Below, piece by piece: positions 8,288 through 16,866 of a DNA stretch of 64,000 nt. The stretch spans positions 62,001 through 126,000 of the forward strand of contig NZ_JBIWEX010000002.1 of NCBI RefSeq assembly GCF_044762745.1. Reading direction: 5' to 3'. Numbering within the stretch: position 1 is the first letter of the stretch; each line of letters starts with the position of its first letter. Both the position numbers and the translations under genes were made by a program. The notes below the pieces were generated by a model. It worked only from the letters and a program-made list of their open reading frames with translations, was not told the origin of the DNA and made no database searches. This DNA is from Psychrobacillus sp044762745 (GTDB lineage: Bacteria > Bacillota > Bacilli > Bacillales_A > Planococcaceae).

Positions 8288-9088
8288 ATGACCAAACACT
8301 TTGAAAATAAATATCTTCCCCTTGCAGCTTTTTTCAAACAATCGACAAGTAAAGAAATTACTTTGACTTATAATGAAATGGAAGCGATAATCGGACAAGC
8401 TTTGCCGAATGCAGCTTATTTAAGTAGTAGCTGGTGGAAAAAAACAAAGCCACCTGCTTTACATTATTTTGCCTGGGCCGATTATGGATACTCGATCCGA
8501 GATGTTGAATTAGGAAAGTCCGTTCATTTCCATAGTGTGGTGCATGAAAAAGATGAAAGAATAGCGAATGAAAGCGAGCAAAAAGACATTTTGATCATAC
8601 GAGAGGCTGAGCTAGAAGACGCTCGTCCTTTTATCAAGTTACAAGAAACTATTTTCTCAGAGACCGACTTTATGCTGTATGGGAAATCAGATATTCAAAT
8701 GACCGTACAAGGTATTCGAAAAAATTTCACTTCTTGGAAAAACGAAGCCAATTCCATTCTGTTACTAGCCATTATGAATGGACAATATGCAGGCTATGTT
8801 CAATTCACTGGAGGTCCAGCCCCACGTGCCTTACATAGAGCATCTGTTGTAATAGGTGTAACGCAAGAATTTTCTAAAAAAGGAATTGCTTCTTCTCTTA
8901 TGCTTCACGGCGAAAAATGGGCAAAAGAAGCAGGTATCTCTAAGCTCGAGCTTAGCGTTATTAAAGAAAATTTGAATGCCCAAAAACTATATAGAAAGCT
9001 TGGCTTCAAAAATGAAGGCGACCGACAAAACGCACTTATTATTAATGGACATTTTGTTGATGAATACTATATGGGAAAATTAATTTAA
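8288..9088 (+). CDS. two-domain protein: DUF7662-like module fused to GNAT acetyltransferase
   Basis: 266 aa from the ATG at 8288; an in-frame GTG at 8273 is an alternative, and neither has a strong ribosome site. Residues 1-90 are not part of the acetyltransferase. They carry a YLPLAAFF start, an EITLTYNEMEAIIG segment and LPNAAYLSSSWW, the LPxSA...WW pattern I associate with DUF7662-type modules. From about residue 97 a GNAT domain starts (LIIREAELEDARPF). It has an acetyl-CoA loop in the usual place (VTQEFSKKGIASSLM, a variant of the R/Q-x-x-G-x-G/A loop) and the C-terminal LYRKLGFKNEG. The acceptor is unknown; the N-terminal module may bind it. The gene stands alone between two terminators. 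Confidence 0.78.
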   Translation: MTKHFENKYLPLAAFFKQSTSKEITLTYNEMEAIIGQALPNAAYLSSSWWKKTKPPALHYFAWADYGYSIRDVELGKSVHFHSVVHEKDERIANESEQKDILIIREAELEDARPFIKLQETIFSETDFMLYGKSDIQMTVQGIRKNFTSWKNEANSILLLAIMNGQYAGYVQFTGGPAPRALHRASVVIGVTQEFSKKGIASSLMLHGEKWAKEAGISKLELSVIKENLNAQKLYRKLGFKNEGDRQNALIINGHFVDEYYMGKLI

Positions 9089-9124
9089 AAAGATCGACCC
9101 AGTTTAATTGGGTCGATCTTTTTG
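9087..9124. terminator. bidirectional intrinsic terminator between convergent genes
   Basis: AAAGATCGACCCA and TGGGTCGATCTTT arms with A and T tracts on both sides. It serves the acetyltransferase gene on the plus strand and the glycosylase gene on the minus strand. Confidence 0.9.
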
Positions 9125-9141
9125 ATGGTGAACGCTTCATA

Positions 9142-9726
9142 TTATCTTGTTTTGGATACAAACGGATTGCCTGTTTCCCAAAATCTATACGGATAATGTA
9201 TCGCTTCCCCGCTATTTTCGATACCGATTCTTGGGCCTGTAGAAATCGCGTTCACTTTCTCTCCTTCAGCCAAATACAAAGGCTTTTCCGTCCAATGCTT
9301 ACCGTAGGATTCCATTGTAATTCCTAATGCTTTCGTCAATTTACCTGGACCATTTGTCCATTGTTTCATCGGTTGGTTTTTCCGAAATTCTTTCATTTGT
9401 TCTATACCTTGGATCGGTTCCACCGCACGTATTAATATCGCATTCGGGGTATCAACTGGCGCAGCAACTACATTGATCAGTGTATGAGTATGCATTTGAT
9501 ACGTATAGATAAGGCCTGGCTCTCCAAACATCACTTCTGTTCGTTTTGTTCTTCTATTACCGAAGCTATGTGCAGCTCTATCTTCCGGTCCCATATACGC
9601 TTCTGTTTCCACAATTTTTCCAATTAGGAGTCCTCTGCTATGTTCATGTACAATGTATTTACCTAGTAAGTCTCTTGCTAAGTCTAATGTCGGTTGATAA
9701 AAGAATGCTTTTTCCACTACCTTCAA
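9142..9726 (-). CDS. 3-methyladenine DNA glycosylase (AAG/MPG family)
   Basis: 194 aa if begun at the TTG at 9726, which lies just after the stop codon of the upstream CoA-transferase gene (TAAATTG) and gives the family's normal length. A TTG at 9756 would add ten residues and overlap that gene. Family features are clear: FFYQPTLDLARDLLGKYIV at the N-terminus, ETEAYMGPEDRAAHSF with the catalytic Glu, the GLIYTYQM wedge region, and NGPGKLTKALGI. It removes alkylated purines such as 3-methyladenine and hypoxanthine. The tight junction suggests co-transcription with the CoA-transferase gene, though no functional link is evident. Confidence 0.92.
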   Translation of the reverse strand: MKVVEKAFFYQPTLDLARDLLGKYIVHEHSRGLLIGKIVETEAYMGPEDRAAHSFGNRRTKRTEVMFGEPGLIYTYQMHTHTLINVVAAPVDTPNAILIRAVEPIQGIEQMKEFRKNQPMKQWTNGPGKLTKALGITMESYGKHWTEKPLYLAEGEKVNAISTGPRIGIENSGEAIHYPYRFWETGNPFVSKTR

Positions 9727-9727
9727 T

Positions 9728-10999
9728 TTAAATAAACCCCATTTTCTTTGCTTCAAATGTTAATTCTTCTCTAAATTTCGGGTGTGCTATAGAAATAAGC
9801 TGTTTTGCTCGCTCTGAAATGGGCTTGCCGTACATTTTAGCAATTCCATATTCTGTTACGATTGCATCTACATCATTTTTAGATGTAGTTACAACAGAAC
9901 CTGGTGCAAGGCTTAGCTTGATACGTGAAATTTCGTCGTTTTTTGCAGTAGATGTCATACATACGAATCCTTTTCCTTCTTTAGCAAAACGAACTCCTCG
10001 TGCAAAATCAGCTTGTCCTCCAGTAGAGGAATAATATTTGCCTGCAACCGTTTCAGATGCACATTGGCCAAATAAATCGACTTCTGTCGTCGCATTAATG
10101 GAAACGATACGCTCTTCTTTTGCAATTTCACGTGGGTCGTTAACGATACTTACCGGTAAAAATTGGACAGCAGGATTATTATGTAAAAAGTTATAAATTT
10201 TATTGGAACCGTGTGCAAACGTCGCAATAATTTTACCCTTATTTGTAAACTTTTGAGTCCCGTCTACTGCACCCGCTTCTACTAAATCGACGATTCCATC
10301 CACAAACATTTCTGTATGGATACCTAAATGTCGATGTTCCTTTAATAGACTGACAACTGCATTCGGAATAGAACCTATTCCGATTTGCAATGTGTCTCCA
10401 TTTTGAATGCTTTCCGCTACATACGAGGCAATTTGCATATCTTTTTCCCCAATAGGAGGCGCAATATCCTCGAACAAGGGACGATCATTCTCTACAAAAC
10501 CAGCAATTTGGCTAATGTGAATCTGGTTTTCACCAAAAGTACGAGGCATATACTCATTCACCTCTAGTATGAACGGAACAGTCCCGATAAATTCACTTAC
10601 AATATCCGCCTGTGTCCCTAATGAAAAATAGCCGAACTCGTCCATCGGGGAAGCAACTGCCATAATCATCGATAAGTTTGTTGACTGCCTTAGTATTCTT
10701 GGCATCTCATGGAAATGGTTTGGAACAAGGTCCACCATTCCTTGTTGGAACATTTTTCGTGTAGCGCCACTCAAAAAGTAAGAAACATGCTTGAGTTTTC
10801 CTGGATATGCACCTTCCATATACTTTCTTTGTTGCAAAGCTAATAGTTGATGTATCTTAACATTCGTTAGTTCATTTGCATTTGCTTCTAATATATCGAG
10901 TAATTTATGCGGTTCCCCATTGGTTAACGGAAAAATGATATCCGCATTTTTTTGGACTAAATCAATTACTTGCCTATTTGATAGCTGTTTAGTGTTCAT
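9728..10999 (-). CDS. acetyl-CoA hydrolase/transferase family CoA-transferase
   Basis: 423 aa from the ATG at 10999, chosen because TAGGTG sits 9 nt upstream; the ATG at 11023 has no ribosome site. Both CoA-transferase domains are present. Visible are the glycine-rich LQIGIGSIPNAV, HTEMFVDGIVDLVEAG, and INATTEVDLFGQ containing the expected catalytic Glu that forms the glutamyl-CoA intermediate, then GGQADFARG. It resembles 4-hydroxybutyrate or butyrate:acetate CoA-transferases, moving CoA between short-chain acids and acetyl-CoA. The exact substrate cannot be read from sequence. Confidence 0.85.
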   Translation of the reverse strand: MNTKQLSNRQVIDLVQKNADIIFPLTNGEPHKLLDILEANANELTNVKIHQLLALQQRKYMEGAYPGKLKHVSYFLSGATRKMFQQGMVDLVPNHFHEMPRILRQSTNLSMIMAVASPMDEFGYFSLGTQADIVSEFIGTVPFILEVNEYMPRTFGENQIHISQIAGFVENDRPLFEDIAPPIGEKDMQIASYVAESIQNGDTLQIGIGSIPNAVVSLLKEHRHLGIHTEMFVDGIVDLVEAGAVDGTQKFTNKGKIIATFAHGSNKIYNFLHNNPAVQFLPVSIVNDPREIAKEERIVSINATTEVDLFGQCASETVAGKYYSSTGGQADFARGVRFAKEGKGFVCMTSTAKNDEISRIKLSLAPGSVVTTSKNDVDAIVTEYGIAKMYGKPISERAKQLISIAHPKFREELTFEAKKMGFI

Positions 11000-11064
11000 T
11001 TTATTTGCACCTACAATTTTCATTTTTACTACTATTCCTTCATTTTACTATGTTTTATTAGGTA

Positions 11065-11102
11065 AACAAAATAAAACCTGCTTCCTATAAGGAAACAGGT
11101 TC
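11065..11102 (-). terminator. intrinsic terminator of the niacin transporter gene
   Basis: On the minus strand AACCTGTTTCC and GGAAGCAGGTT arms are followed by TTATTTTGTTT, 7 nt beyond the stop codon at 11109. Confidence 0.82.
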
Positions 11103-11108
11103 CACCTT

Positions 11109-12323
11109 CTATTCGAGTTCTGTCTGTTTTGTCTCTGTACCTAGAAATAAAACTGATAATACGCCAATCACGATAGCAATACAGAAAATACCGAAAATAT
11201 ATCCAATTTCATACCCAGCAGCTACAAGTGATCCTACTAGAAGCGGTCCGAGAATACCTCCAACACGTCCAACTGAAGCCGCCATACCTGATCCAGTTCC
11301 ACGGATTACAGTTGGATATTGCTCTGGAGAATATGCATATAACGCTCCCCAAGCACCTAGGTTAAAGAAGGACAGCAACATCCCCGATACGATTAATAAC
11401 GTAGTCGTCTCTGCCGCACCAAATACGAATGCACTAGCTGCAGTTCCAAGCAAGTACGTAACCAACACAAACTTACGTCCAGCTTTCTCGATTAACCAAG
11501 CTGCTGAGAAGTATCCTGGAAGTTGTGCAATGGTCATGATTAACACATATTCAAAGCTCTTAATAAGTGTAAATCCTTTCATCACCATTACACTTGGTAG
11601 CCATAGGAACATTCCATAGTAAGAAAATACAACCATAAACCAAACAATCCAAAGCATAAGCGTTCGCTTTGCGTACTTCTTCGACCACACTTCTTTTATA
11701 TTTTGCATAATCGATCTAGATTCTGATTTCTTTGCTGTATATTGCGGCGAATCTGGTAATTTAATCCGTAAATAAATTGCATAGAATGCTGGCAACGCTG
11801 TTATTAACAAAGCAATTCTCCAACCATAATCAGGAATGATAAAGTAAGCAATGAGTGCGGAAACAATCCAACCAGCAGCCCAGAAGCTTTCTAGCAATAC
11901 AACAACGCGTCCTCTTTCTTTCGCTTCTACACTTTCAGACACTAATGTGGAGGCAACCGGAAGTTCTCCGCCAAGACCCATTCCAACAAAAAATCGGAAA
12001 ATCAAAAATATAATTAGTCCTGTAGCTAGCGCAGATAATCCACTTGCGATTGAAAACATTAATAGCGTTAGCATGAATATCTTTTTCCGTCCTACTTTAT
12101 CTGCAAAAACCCCAAATACGAGGGCGCCTACTGCCATTCCAATAGAGTTAATACTTCCGATCCATCCCATCTCTTCTGGTGTAAGATTCCATTCTACCGC
12201 AAGTGCTGCAATAACAAATGATAGAATCCCCACATCCATCGCATCAAACATCCAAGCAAGCCCTGCGATGCCTAGTAATTTATTTTTAGATATTGGTTTT
12301 TGTTTCTTTTTAGAGTTCATCAT
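11109..12323 (-). CDS. niaP: MFS transporter, niacin permease NiaP-like
   Basis: 404 aa with 12 predicted membrane helices and the MFS loop motif ADKVGRKK between helices 2 and 3. From memory it tracks B. subtilis NiaP (YceI) along its whole length: LAWMFDAMDVGILSF near the start, FRFFVGMGLGGELPVAS in helix 4, SYYGMFLWLPSVM, and the shared C-terminal TKQTELE. NiaP imports nicotinic acid for NAD salvage. Two ATGs lie together (12323 and 12320); the second is better spaced from AGGGG. It is a single-gene unit. No clear NiaR operator was found, so the substrate rests on similarity. Confidence 0.82.
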   Translation of the reverse strand: MMNSKKKQKPISKNKLLGIAGLAWMFDAMDVGILSFVIAALAVEWNLTPEEMGWIGSINSIGMAVGALVFGVFADKVGRKKIFMLTLLMFSIASGLSALATGLIIFLIFRFFVGMGLGGELPVASTLVSESVEAKERGRVVVLLESFWAAGWIVSALIAYFIIPDYGWRIALLITALPAFYAIYLRIKLPDSPQYTAKKSESRSIMQNIKEVWSKKYAKRTLMLWIVWFMVVFSYYGMFLWLPSVMVMKGFTLIKSFEYVLIMTIAQLPGYFSAAWLIEKAGRKFVLVTYLLGTAASAFVFGAAETTTLLIVSGMLLSFFNLGAWGALYAYSPEQYPTVIRGTGSGMAASVGRVGGILGPLLVGSLVAAGYEIGYIFGIFCIAIVIGVLSVLFLGTETKQTELE

Positions 12324-12410
12324 TTACCCCTGTCTTTACACATGTAATGTTTTTAGTTTACATGATTAGTATACCCATAGAATAGAGAACTTACAATAGT
12401 AAAATTCTGC

Positions 12411-12439
12411 TTGTTTTTTTTAAATTATTCAGGTAAAAT
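12411..12439 (+). promoter_or_regulatory. candidate sigma-A promoter of thrC-thrB
   Basis: TTGTTT (12411-12416) and TAAAAT (12434-12439) with a 17-nt spacer, giving a leader of about 50 nt before thrC. No attenuator hairpin or T-box is seen in that leader. Confidence 0.5.
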
Positions 12440-12495
12440 GTCCATTATAGAAATACATATGTTTATTTAAGAAGAACAGAGAGGCGGATTACATC

Positions 12496-13551
12496 ATGGC
12501 TTGGCAAGGACTAATCGAACATTACAAAGAGTTTTTACCTGTAACAGAGAAAACACCTAAACTATCACTACTTGAGGGAAATACGCCTCTTATTAAACTA
12601 GAGAATTTATCAAAAGAACTAGGAATTGAGCTTTACGGAAAAGTAGAAGGTGCAAATCCAACTGGTTCGTTCAAAGATAGAGGGATGGTCTTTGCTGTAG
12701 CAAAAGCAATTGAAGAAGGAAGCGAATGTGTTATTTGTGCATCTACGGGAAACACTTCTGCCGCTGCTGCTGCATACGCTGCTCGTGCTGGGATTAAATC
12801 GATTGTTGTCATTCCAAAAGGAAAAGTGGCATTAGGAAAGTTAGCCCAAGCTTGTATGTATGGTTCTAAAATTATTGAAATTGAAGGTAATTTTGATGAT
12901 GCGCTGCAAATTGTTCGTAAAGTTAGTGAATCATCTCCGGTTGCACTAGTTAACTCGGTGAACCCATATCGTTTGGAAGGACAAAAAACAGCTGCTTTTG
13001 AAATTGTAGACGTATTGGGTTCTGCTCCAGATTATTTATGCATACCAGTTGGAAATGCCGGTAATATTAGTGCCTATTGGAAAGGATTCAAAGAATATAA
13101 TGAAGCTAAACAATCAGGCTTACCGAAAATTTTTGGTTTTGAAGCAGAGGGCTCTGCAGCGATTGTACAAGGTGCTCCAATCCCTAACCCAGAAACAGTT
13201 GCAACCGCTATTCGTATCGGGAATCCAGCAAGTTGGACTTTAGCGGAAGCTGCTCGTGACGAATCTGGTGGTGTAATCGATGCTGTTACGGATGAAGAAA
13301 TTCTGCAAGCTTATCAATTGATTGCTAGTCATGAAGGTATATTTGTTGAACCTGGCTCTGCCGCTTCTTTAGCTGGAGTTATTAAGTCAGTGAAAAACGG
13401 GAAAATTTCAGCAGGAAGCAAAGTAGTATCAGTCTTTACTGGTAATGGTTTGAAAGATCCAGATACTGCGATGGAAGTTTCTACAGTTGACTTAGTATCA
13501 TTAAAAAATGACGAGGAAGAAATTCGCCAGTATATTGAGGGAGTACTATGA
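12496..13551 (+). CDS. thrC: threonine synthase
   Basis: 351 aa. A PLP enzyme of fold type II that converts O-phosphohomoserine to threonine, the last step of the pathway. The PLP lysine is Lys60 in NPTGSFKDRGM; the asparagine-containing CASTGNTSAAAAAYAARAG loop and the phosphate-binding VGNAGNISAYW follow. The gene starts at an ATG after AGAGAGGCGG and overlaps thrB by 4 nt (ATGA), so the two are coupled. In Bacillus the order is hom-thrC-thrB; here homoserine dehydrogenase is not upstream and must be encoded elsewhere. Confidence 0.97.
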   Translation: MAWQGLIEHYKEFLPVTEKTPKLSLLEGNTPLIKLENLSKELGIELYGKVEGANPTGSFKDRGMVFAVAKAIEEGSECVICASTGNTSAAAAAYAARAGIKSIVVIPKGKVALGKLAQACMYGSKIIEIEGNFDDALQIVRKVSESSPVALVNSVNPYRLEGQKTAAFEIVDVLGSAPDYLCIPVGNAGNISAYWKGFKEYNEAKQSGLPKIFGFEAEGSAAIVQGAPIPNPETVATAIRIGNPASWTLAEAARDESGGVIDAVTDEEILQAYQLIASHEGIFVEPGSAASLAGVIKSVKNGKISAGSKVVSVFTGNGLKDPDTAMEVSTVDLVSLKNDEEEIRQYIEGVL

Positions 13552-14471
13552 GTAAAAAGTGGTCTATTTCCATTCCTGCAAGTACAGCGAATTTAGGACC
13601 TGGTTTTGATTCGATTGGGATTGCTTTAAATAAATACTTGGAGTTAGAAGTTGAACTAGCCTCAAAGTGGAAAATTGATAACTTATCAGAAAACTTACCG
13701 AACGTTCCCGATCCGAAAGATCATCTTATTATCCAAGCTGCTGAGAAAACAGCGGAATTATATGGTCAAAGTCTGCCTCCGTGCCATCTATCTGCGAGGA
13801 GCGAAATCCCACTTGCTCGTGGTATGGGGAGCAGTGCATCTGCCATTGTGGCAGGGGTTGAACTTGCCAACCAAGTGCTGGAACTTGAACTGACTGCACA
13901 AGACAAATTGAAAGTGGCAACCTTAATGGAAGGTCATCCCGATAATGCAGCCGCTTCTATATTTGGCGGTTTTACGATTTCATCAAGTGCAGATAACGGC
14001 GAAATTCATGTATTTCATGCGTATCATATTGATGCTTCTTTTGTGTTATTTATTCCTAATTTTGAACTAAAAACGGAAGCAGCAAGAAATGTGTTACCGG
14101 ATAGTTATACACGTCAGGTTTCCACACAAGCAAGCGCAACCGCTAGTTTACTTACTGCAGCTTTTCTTTCTCAATCATTTGAGCAAGCTGGCGTATATAT
14201 GGAGCAGGATCTGTTTCATGAACCATATCGTCTTGATTTAATTCCCGAGAGTAGGGAGATTAAAGTTGCTGCGAAAAAGGCTGGTGCATTCGGTACTTGT
14301 ATAAGTGGTGCTGGTCCTACCCTTCTATCGCTTGTACAAAAAGGAACGGAGCAGGAGTTCATTTCTAATCTAGATGGGATTTTCCCTAACTTTCAGCTTG
14401 TACCAGTGGAGATGAACCGAACCGGGATTGTCGTAAAAATTAAAAATGGCAGTGCAGTTTTCTCTAATTGA
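13548..14471 (+). CDS. thrB: homoserine kinase
   Basis: 307 aa, a GHMP-family kinase that phosphorylates homoserine using ATP and supplies the substrate of ThrC. Motif 1 is PASTANLGPGFDSIGIAL at the N-terminus, motif 2 the glycine/serine loop LARGMGSSASAIVAG, and motif 3 AFGTCISGAGPTLLSL near the C-terminus. The start overlaps the thrC stop (ATGA). The distal stem of the terminator begins inside the last codons, so this is the end of the operon. Confidence 0.96.
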   Translation: MSKKWSISIPASTANLGPGFDSIGIALNKYLELEVELASKWKIDNLSENLPNVPDPKDHLIIQAAEKTAELYGQSLPPCHLSARSEIPLARGMGSSASAIVAGVELANQVLELELTAQDKLKVATLMEGHPDNAAASIFGGFTISSSADNGEIHVFHAYHIDASFVLFIPNFELKTEAARNVLPDSYTRQVSTQASATASLLTAAFLSQSFEQAGVYMEQDLFHEPYRLDLIPESREIKVAAKKAGAFGTCISGAGPTLLSLVQKGTEQEFISNLDGIFPNFQLVPVEMNRTGIVVKIKNGSAVFSN

Positions 14472-14490
14472 AAACTGCGCTGCCATTTTT
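14443..14490 (+). terminator. intrinsic terminator of thrC-thrB overlapping the thrB stop codon
   Basis: A long stem, ATGGCAGTGCAGTTTTC paired with GAAAACTGCGCTGCCAT, with a 6-nt loop and A/T tracts on both sides. It includes the last eight codons of thrB. Confidence 0.85.
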
Positions 14491-14564
14491 CTGCTTTGAA
14501 AAATAAACAAACTCGTCGCGAACTTAGACTGTATTCCTCTATCACAGGCGCTTGTGCTTTTGTT

Positions 14565-15383
14565 TTATGTCATTAATACTAGACTTAGCGCCATTACTAA
14601 CATTCCTGCTACAACTCCATACATAGAAGAATGTGTCTCATCATACTTTTTAGCTGCCGGTAGCAATTCATCTAATGAAATAAAGACCATAATACCGGCA
14701 ACCGCTGCAAAAACAACTCCGAAAACAACACCATTTAAAAATGGCATCAATATTAAATACGCAACAAAAGCGCCTAGCGGTTCTGCAAGGCCTGAAAGAA
14801 AGGATAGTTTAAATGCCTTTTTACGATTACCAGTTGCATAATAAATCGGGACAGCGACAGCGATACCTTCTGGGATATTATGAATCGCAACCGCAATCGC
14901 AATCGCAATTCCTAAATTAGGATCTTGTAATGCAGATGCAAATGTAGCAATACCTTCAGGAAAATTGTGAATTCCTATAGCAAGTGCAGTAAAAACACCC
15001 ATTTTCATCAACTTCGTATATTCTGCATTGTTCGGTTCTGTATCCATATCCTCCACACTTTTTACTTCATGCGGATTTCCGAGCTTTGGCAATAACCGGT
15101 CGACCAACGCAATAAAAATCATCCCGCCAAAAAATCCAACGATTGTCATCCAATATCCGTTTGTTGTACCAAGCTCTTCTGTTAACGAATCTTTTGCTTT
15201 CACGAATATTTCAACTAAAGAGATATAAATCATTACCCCTGCAGAAAATCCCAATGCGACAGATAAAAACTTCGTATTTGTACGCTTCGTTAACAATGAT
15301 AGTAAACTACCTATCCCTGTTGCTAGACCTGCAAATAACGTAAGTAATAATGCAAAGACCACATTTCCGTCCACCTGAATCAT
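14565..15383 (-). CDS. zupT: ZIP-family metal transporter, ZupT
   Basis: 272 aa with eight predicted membrane helices. The ZIP metal-site motifs are both present: HNFPEGIA in helix 4 and HNIPEGIA in helix 5. A polar loop with acidic residues (EVKSVEDMDTEPN) connects helices 3 and 4. ZupT imports zinc and other divalent metals down the electrochemical gradient. A -GxGSLLSL- N-terminal helix and a second half-repeat (LDELLPAAKKY) fit the bacterial ZupT subgroup. Single-gene unit; no Zur box was recognised. Confidence 0.93.
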   Translation of the reverse strand: MIQVDGNVVFALLLTLFAGLATGIGSLLSLLTKRTNTKFLSVALGFSAGVMIYISLVEIFVKAKDSLTEELGTTNGYWMTIVGFFGGMIFIALVDRLLPKLGNPHEVKSVEDMDTEPNNAEYTKLMKMGVFTALAIGIHNFPEGIATFASALQDPNLGIAIAIAVAIHNIPEGIAVAVPIYYATGNRKKAFKLSFLSGLAEPLGAFVAYLILMPFLNGVVFGVVFAAVAGIMVFISLDELLPAAKKYDETHSSMYGVVAGMLVMALSLVLMT

Positions 15384-15420
15384 CTTCTTTCTAAATATCG
15401 ATTTTCATTTATTATACGCA

Positions 15421-16110
15421 TTAAGTTTCCCTAGTACAATTCTTTTCGGCTGATGAAAATCCAAATTTTGAAGAAGCGATATATTTTCCAATTTTTTCCC
15501 AATCTCCTTCTAAAAAATCGCGATTGGAAGGACGATAAAATACAGCTGCTGGATGGTATGTTGGTATGATCATATATTTTTCATCCGACCATATAAATTT
15601 ATTTTCTTCCAACGAGGCTAAATGTTGTATTTCGTGTTCGATTAGTTGTCCATGCAAAACAGACACTTTTGCATCTTTGCCTAGTAAACGTTGTAAGCCT
15701 ACATTACCTAACGTAACAATGACGACTGGCGCTATATGGGTTAGTTCATAATCGAGCACTGGTGCATGGGCCACTATTTCTTGCTGAGTAGGTGGACGAT
15801 TATACTTTCTTTTCGTCATCTCGCCGTTTCTTTCTTTTTTGTCTTTCCATACATATGGCCTGCTTCTCACTGCGCTTGTCATATATACGTTATCTCTTGT
15901 TAAACCGATGCTTGCAAGGGATTTGACTAATTCATCTCCTGCTCTGCCGATGAATGGTAACCCGTGGATTGCTTCATTTTCACCTGGTGCTTCTCCTATT
16001 AGCATAATAGTAGGGTTTTTTGGTCCTTTTCCTTTGACGAATCCTTCTACAGGAAATCCTTCTATTCTTTTCATGCCAAGTGTGACTAATTCATCCGGTA
16101 ATTCAAACAT
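15421..16110 (-). CDS. uracil-DNA glycosylase superfamily protein lacking Fe-S cysteines
   Basis: 229 aa. The family 4/5-type active-site motif GEAPGENEA (about residues 39-47) and the late motif TYHPAAVF are intact, and PFIGRAGDEL matches the uracil-recognition region. The iron-sulfur cysteines of family 4 enzymes are missing: the N-terminal pair is absent, the usual CRPP is SRPY, and the only cysteine is near the C-terminus. It should excise uracil or a related base in base-excision repair, but its substrate range could differ from family 4. It lies 23 nt from the window's PAP2 terminator and appears to be its own unit. Confidence 0.82.
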   Translation of the reverse strand: MFELPDELVTLGMKRIEGFPVEGFVKGKGPKNPTIMLIGEAPGENEAIHGLPFIGRAGDELVKSLASIGLTRDNVYMTSAVRSRPYVWKDKKERNGEMTKRKYNRPPTQQEIVAHAPVLDYELTHIAPVVIVTLGNVGLQRLLGKDAKVSVLHGQLIEHEIQHLASLEENKFIWSDEKYMIIPTYHPAAVFYRPSNRDFLEGDWEKIGKYIASSKFGFSSAEKNCTRET

Positions 16111-16126
16111 TGCGCTTACACTCCTT

Positions 16127-16164
16127 TATAAAAAATCCTTTCCGAAGAGAGGAAAGGATTTTAG
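16127..16164 (-). terminator. intrinsic terminator overlapping the PAP2 gene stop
   Basis: On the minus strand AATCCTTTCC and GGAAAGGATT arms flank an 8-nt loop, followed by TTTTTATAAA. It overlaps the stop codon at 16161. Confidence 0.85.
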
Positions 16165-16772
16165 TCTATATTCTTTTTAAAATTATTTTTCCGAGATTCG
16201 TACCACAATGCAACGAATACAAACCATGTATACCCTGCCATCCAACCTGCTAGTACATCTGTGGCGAAATGGCGACTTTCTGCGATTCGAGATAATCCGA
16301 TAAGTATTGCAAGTAAAAGTGCGCCAATCCATAATAGTACGCGAATCTTTTTATTGGATTGATGTTCTGCTAAGAAGTAGGCAATAGTGAATACGTATAA
16401 TAATCCAACCATCGCATGCCCAGATGGAAAACTGAAGCTTTCTAATTGATTTGGAATGTCAGGACGCGCTCTTTGCACCCATTTTTTGAGTAGTTGGTTA
16501 AGTACATTTCCCACCCCTACTGTAAATAAACCAAATAACATGCCACGATAATTTTTTGAATGTATCCATAAGTATGCGAACAGGATTAGCATCATAATGA
16601 CGATAAATTTTGGTTCTCCTAAATAATGAAATGGCGCGATAAATTGATTGCCATTTAACAGTTCATTCATTTTACGATCTAGCTGAACCATTTCTTCTGA
16701 TGTAAATGTTATATATAATGTAGTAAATCCAAGTAATGTTACAAGTCCCAGTGGATAAAACCATTTTTTCAT
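16161..16772 (-). CDS. PAP2-family lipid phosphatase
   Basis: 203 aa from the ATG at 16772 behind AAAGGAGTGGG; the frame opens six codons earlier but without a ribosome site. Six hydrophobic helices are predicted. The three phosphatase motifs are visible: KKWVQRARPD (K-x6-RP), FPSGHAMVG and SRIAESRHFATD, with the catalytic histidines facing the outside. Such proteins dephosphorylate undecaprenyl pyrophosphate, phosphatidylglycerol phosphate or related lipids. Which one cannot be told from sequence. Confidence 0.9.
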   Translation of the reverse strand: MKKWFYPLGLVTLLGFTTLYITFTSEEMVQLDRKMNELLNGNQFIAPFHYLGEPKFIVIMMLILFAYLWIHSKNYRGMLFGLFTVGVGNVLNQLLKKWVQRARPDIPNQLESFSFPSGHAMVGLLYVFTIAYFLAEHQSNKKIRVLLWIGALLLAILIGLSRIAESRHFATDVLAGWMAGYTWFVFVALWYESRKNNFKKNID

Positions 16773-16866
16773 TGTGCCCACTCCTTTCAAACTTATTCAT
16801 GATAAAAGTATAGTCTACATTATAGCTATGTACAATTGAAAGAAGTATTCATAATGATACGCTATT

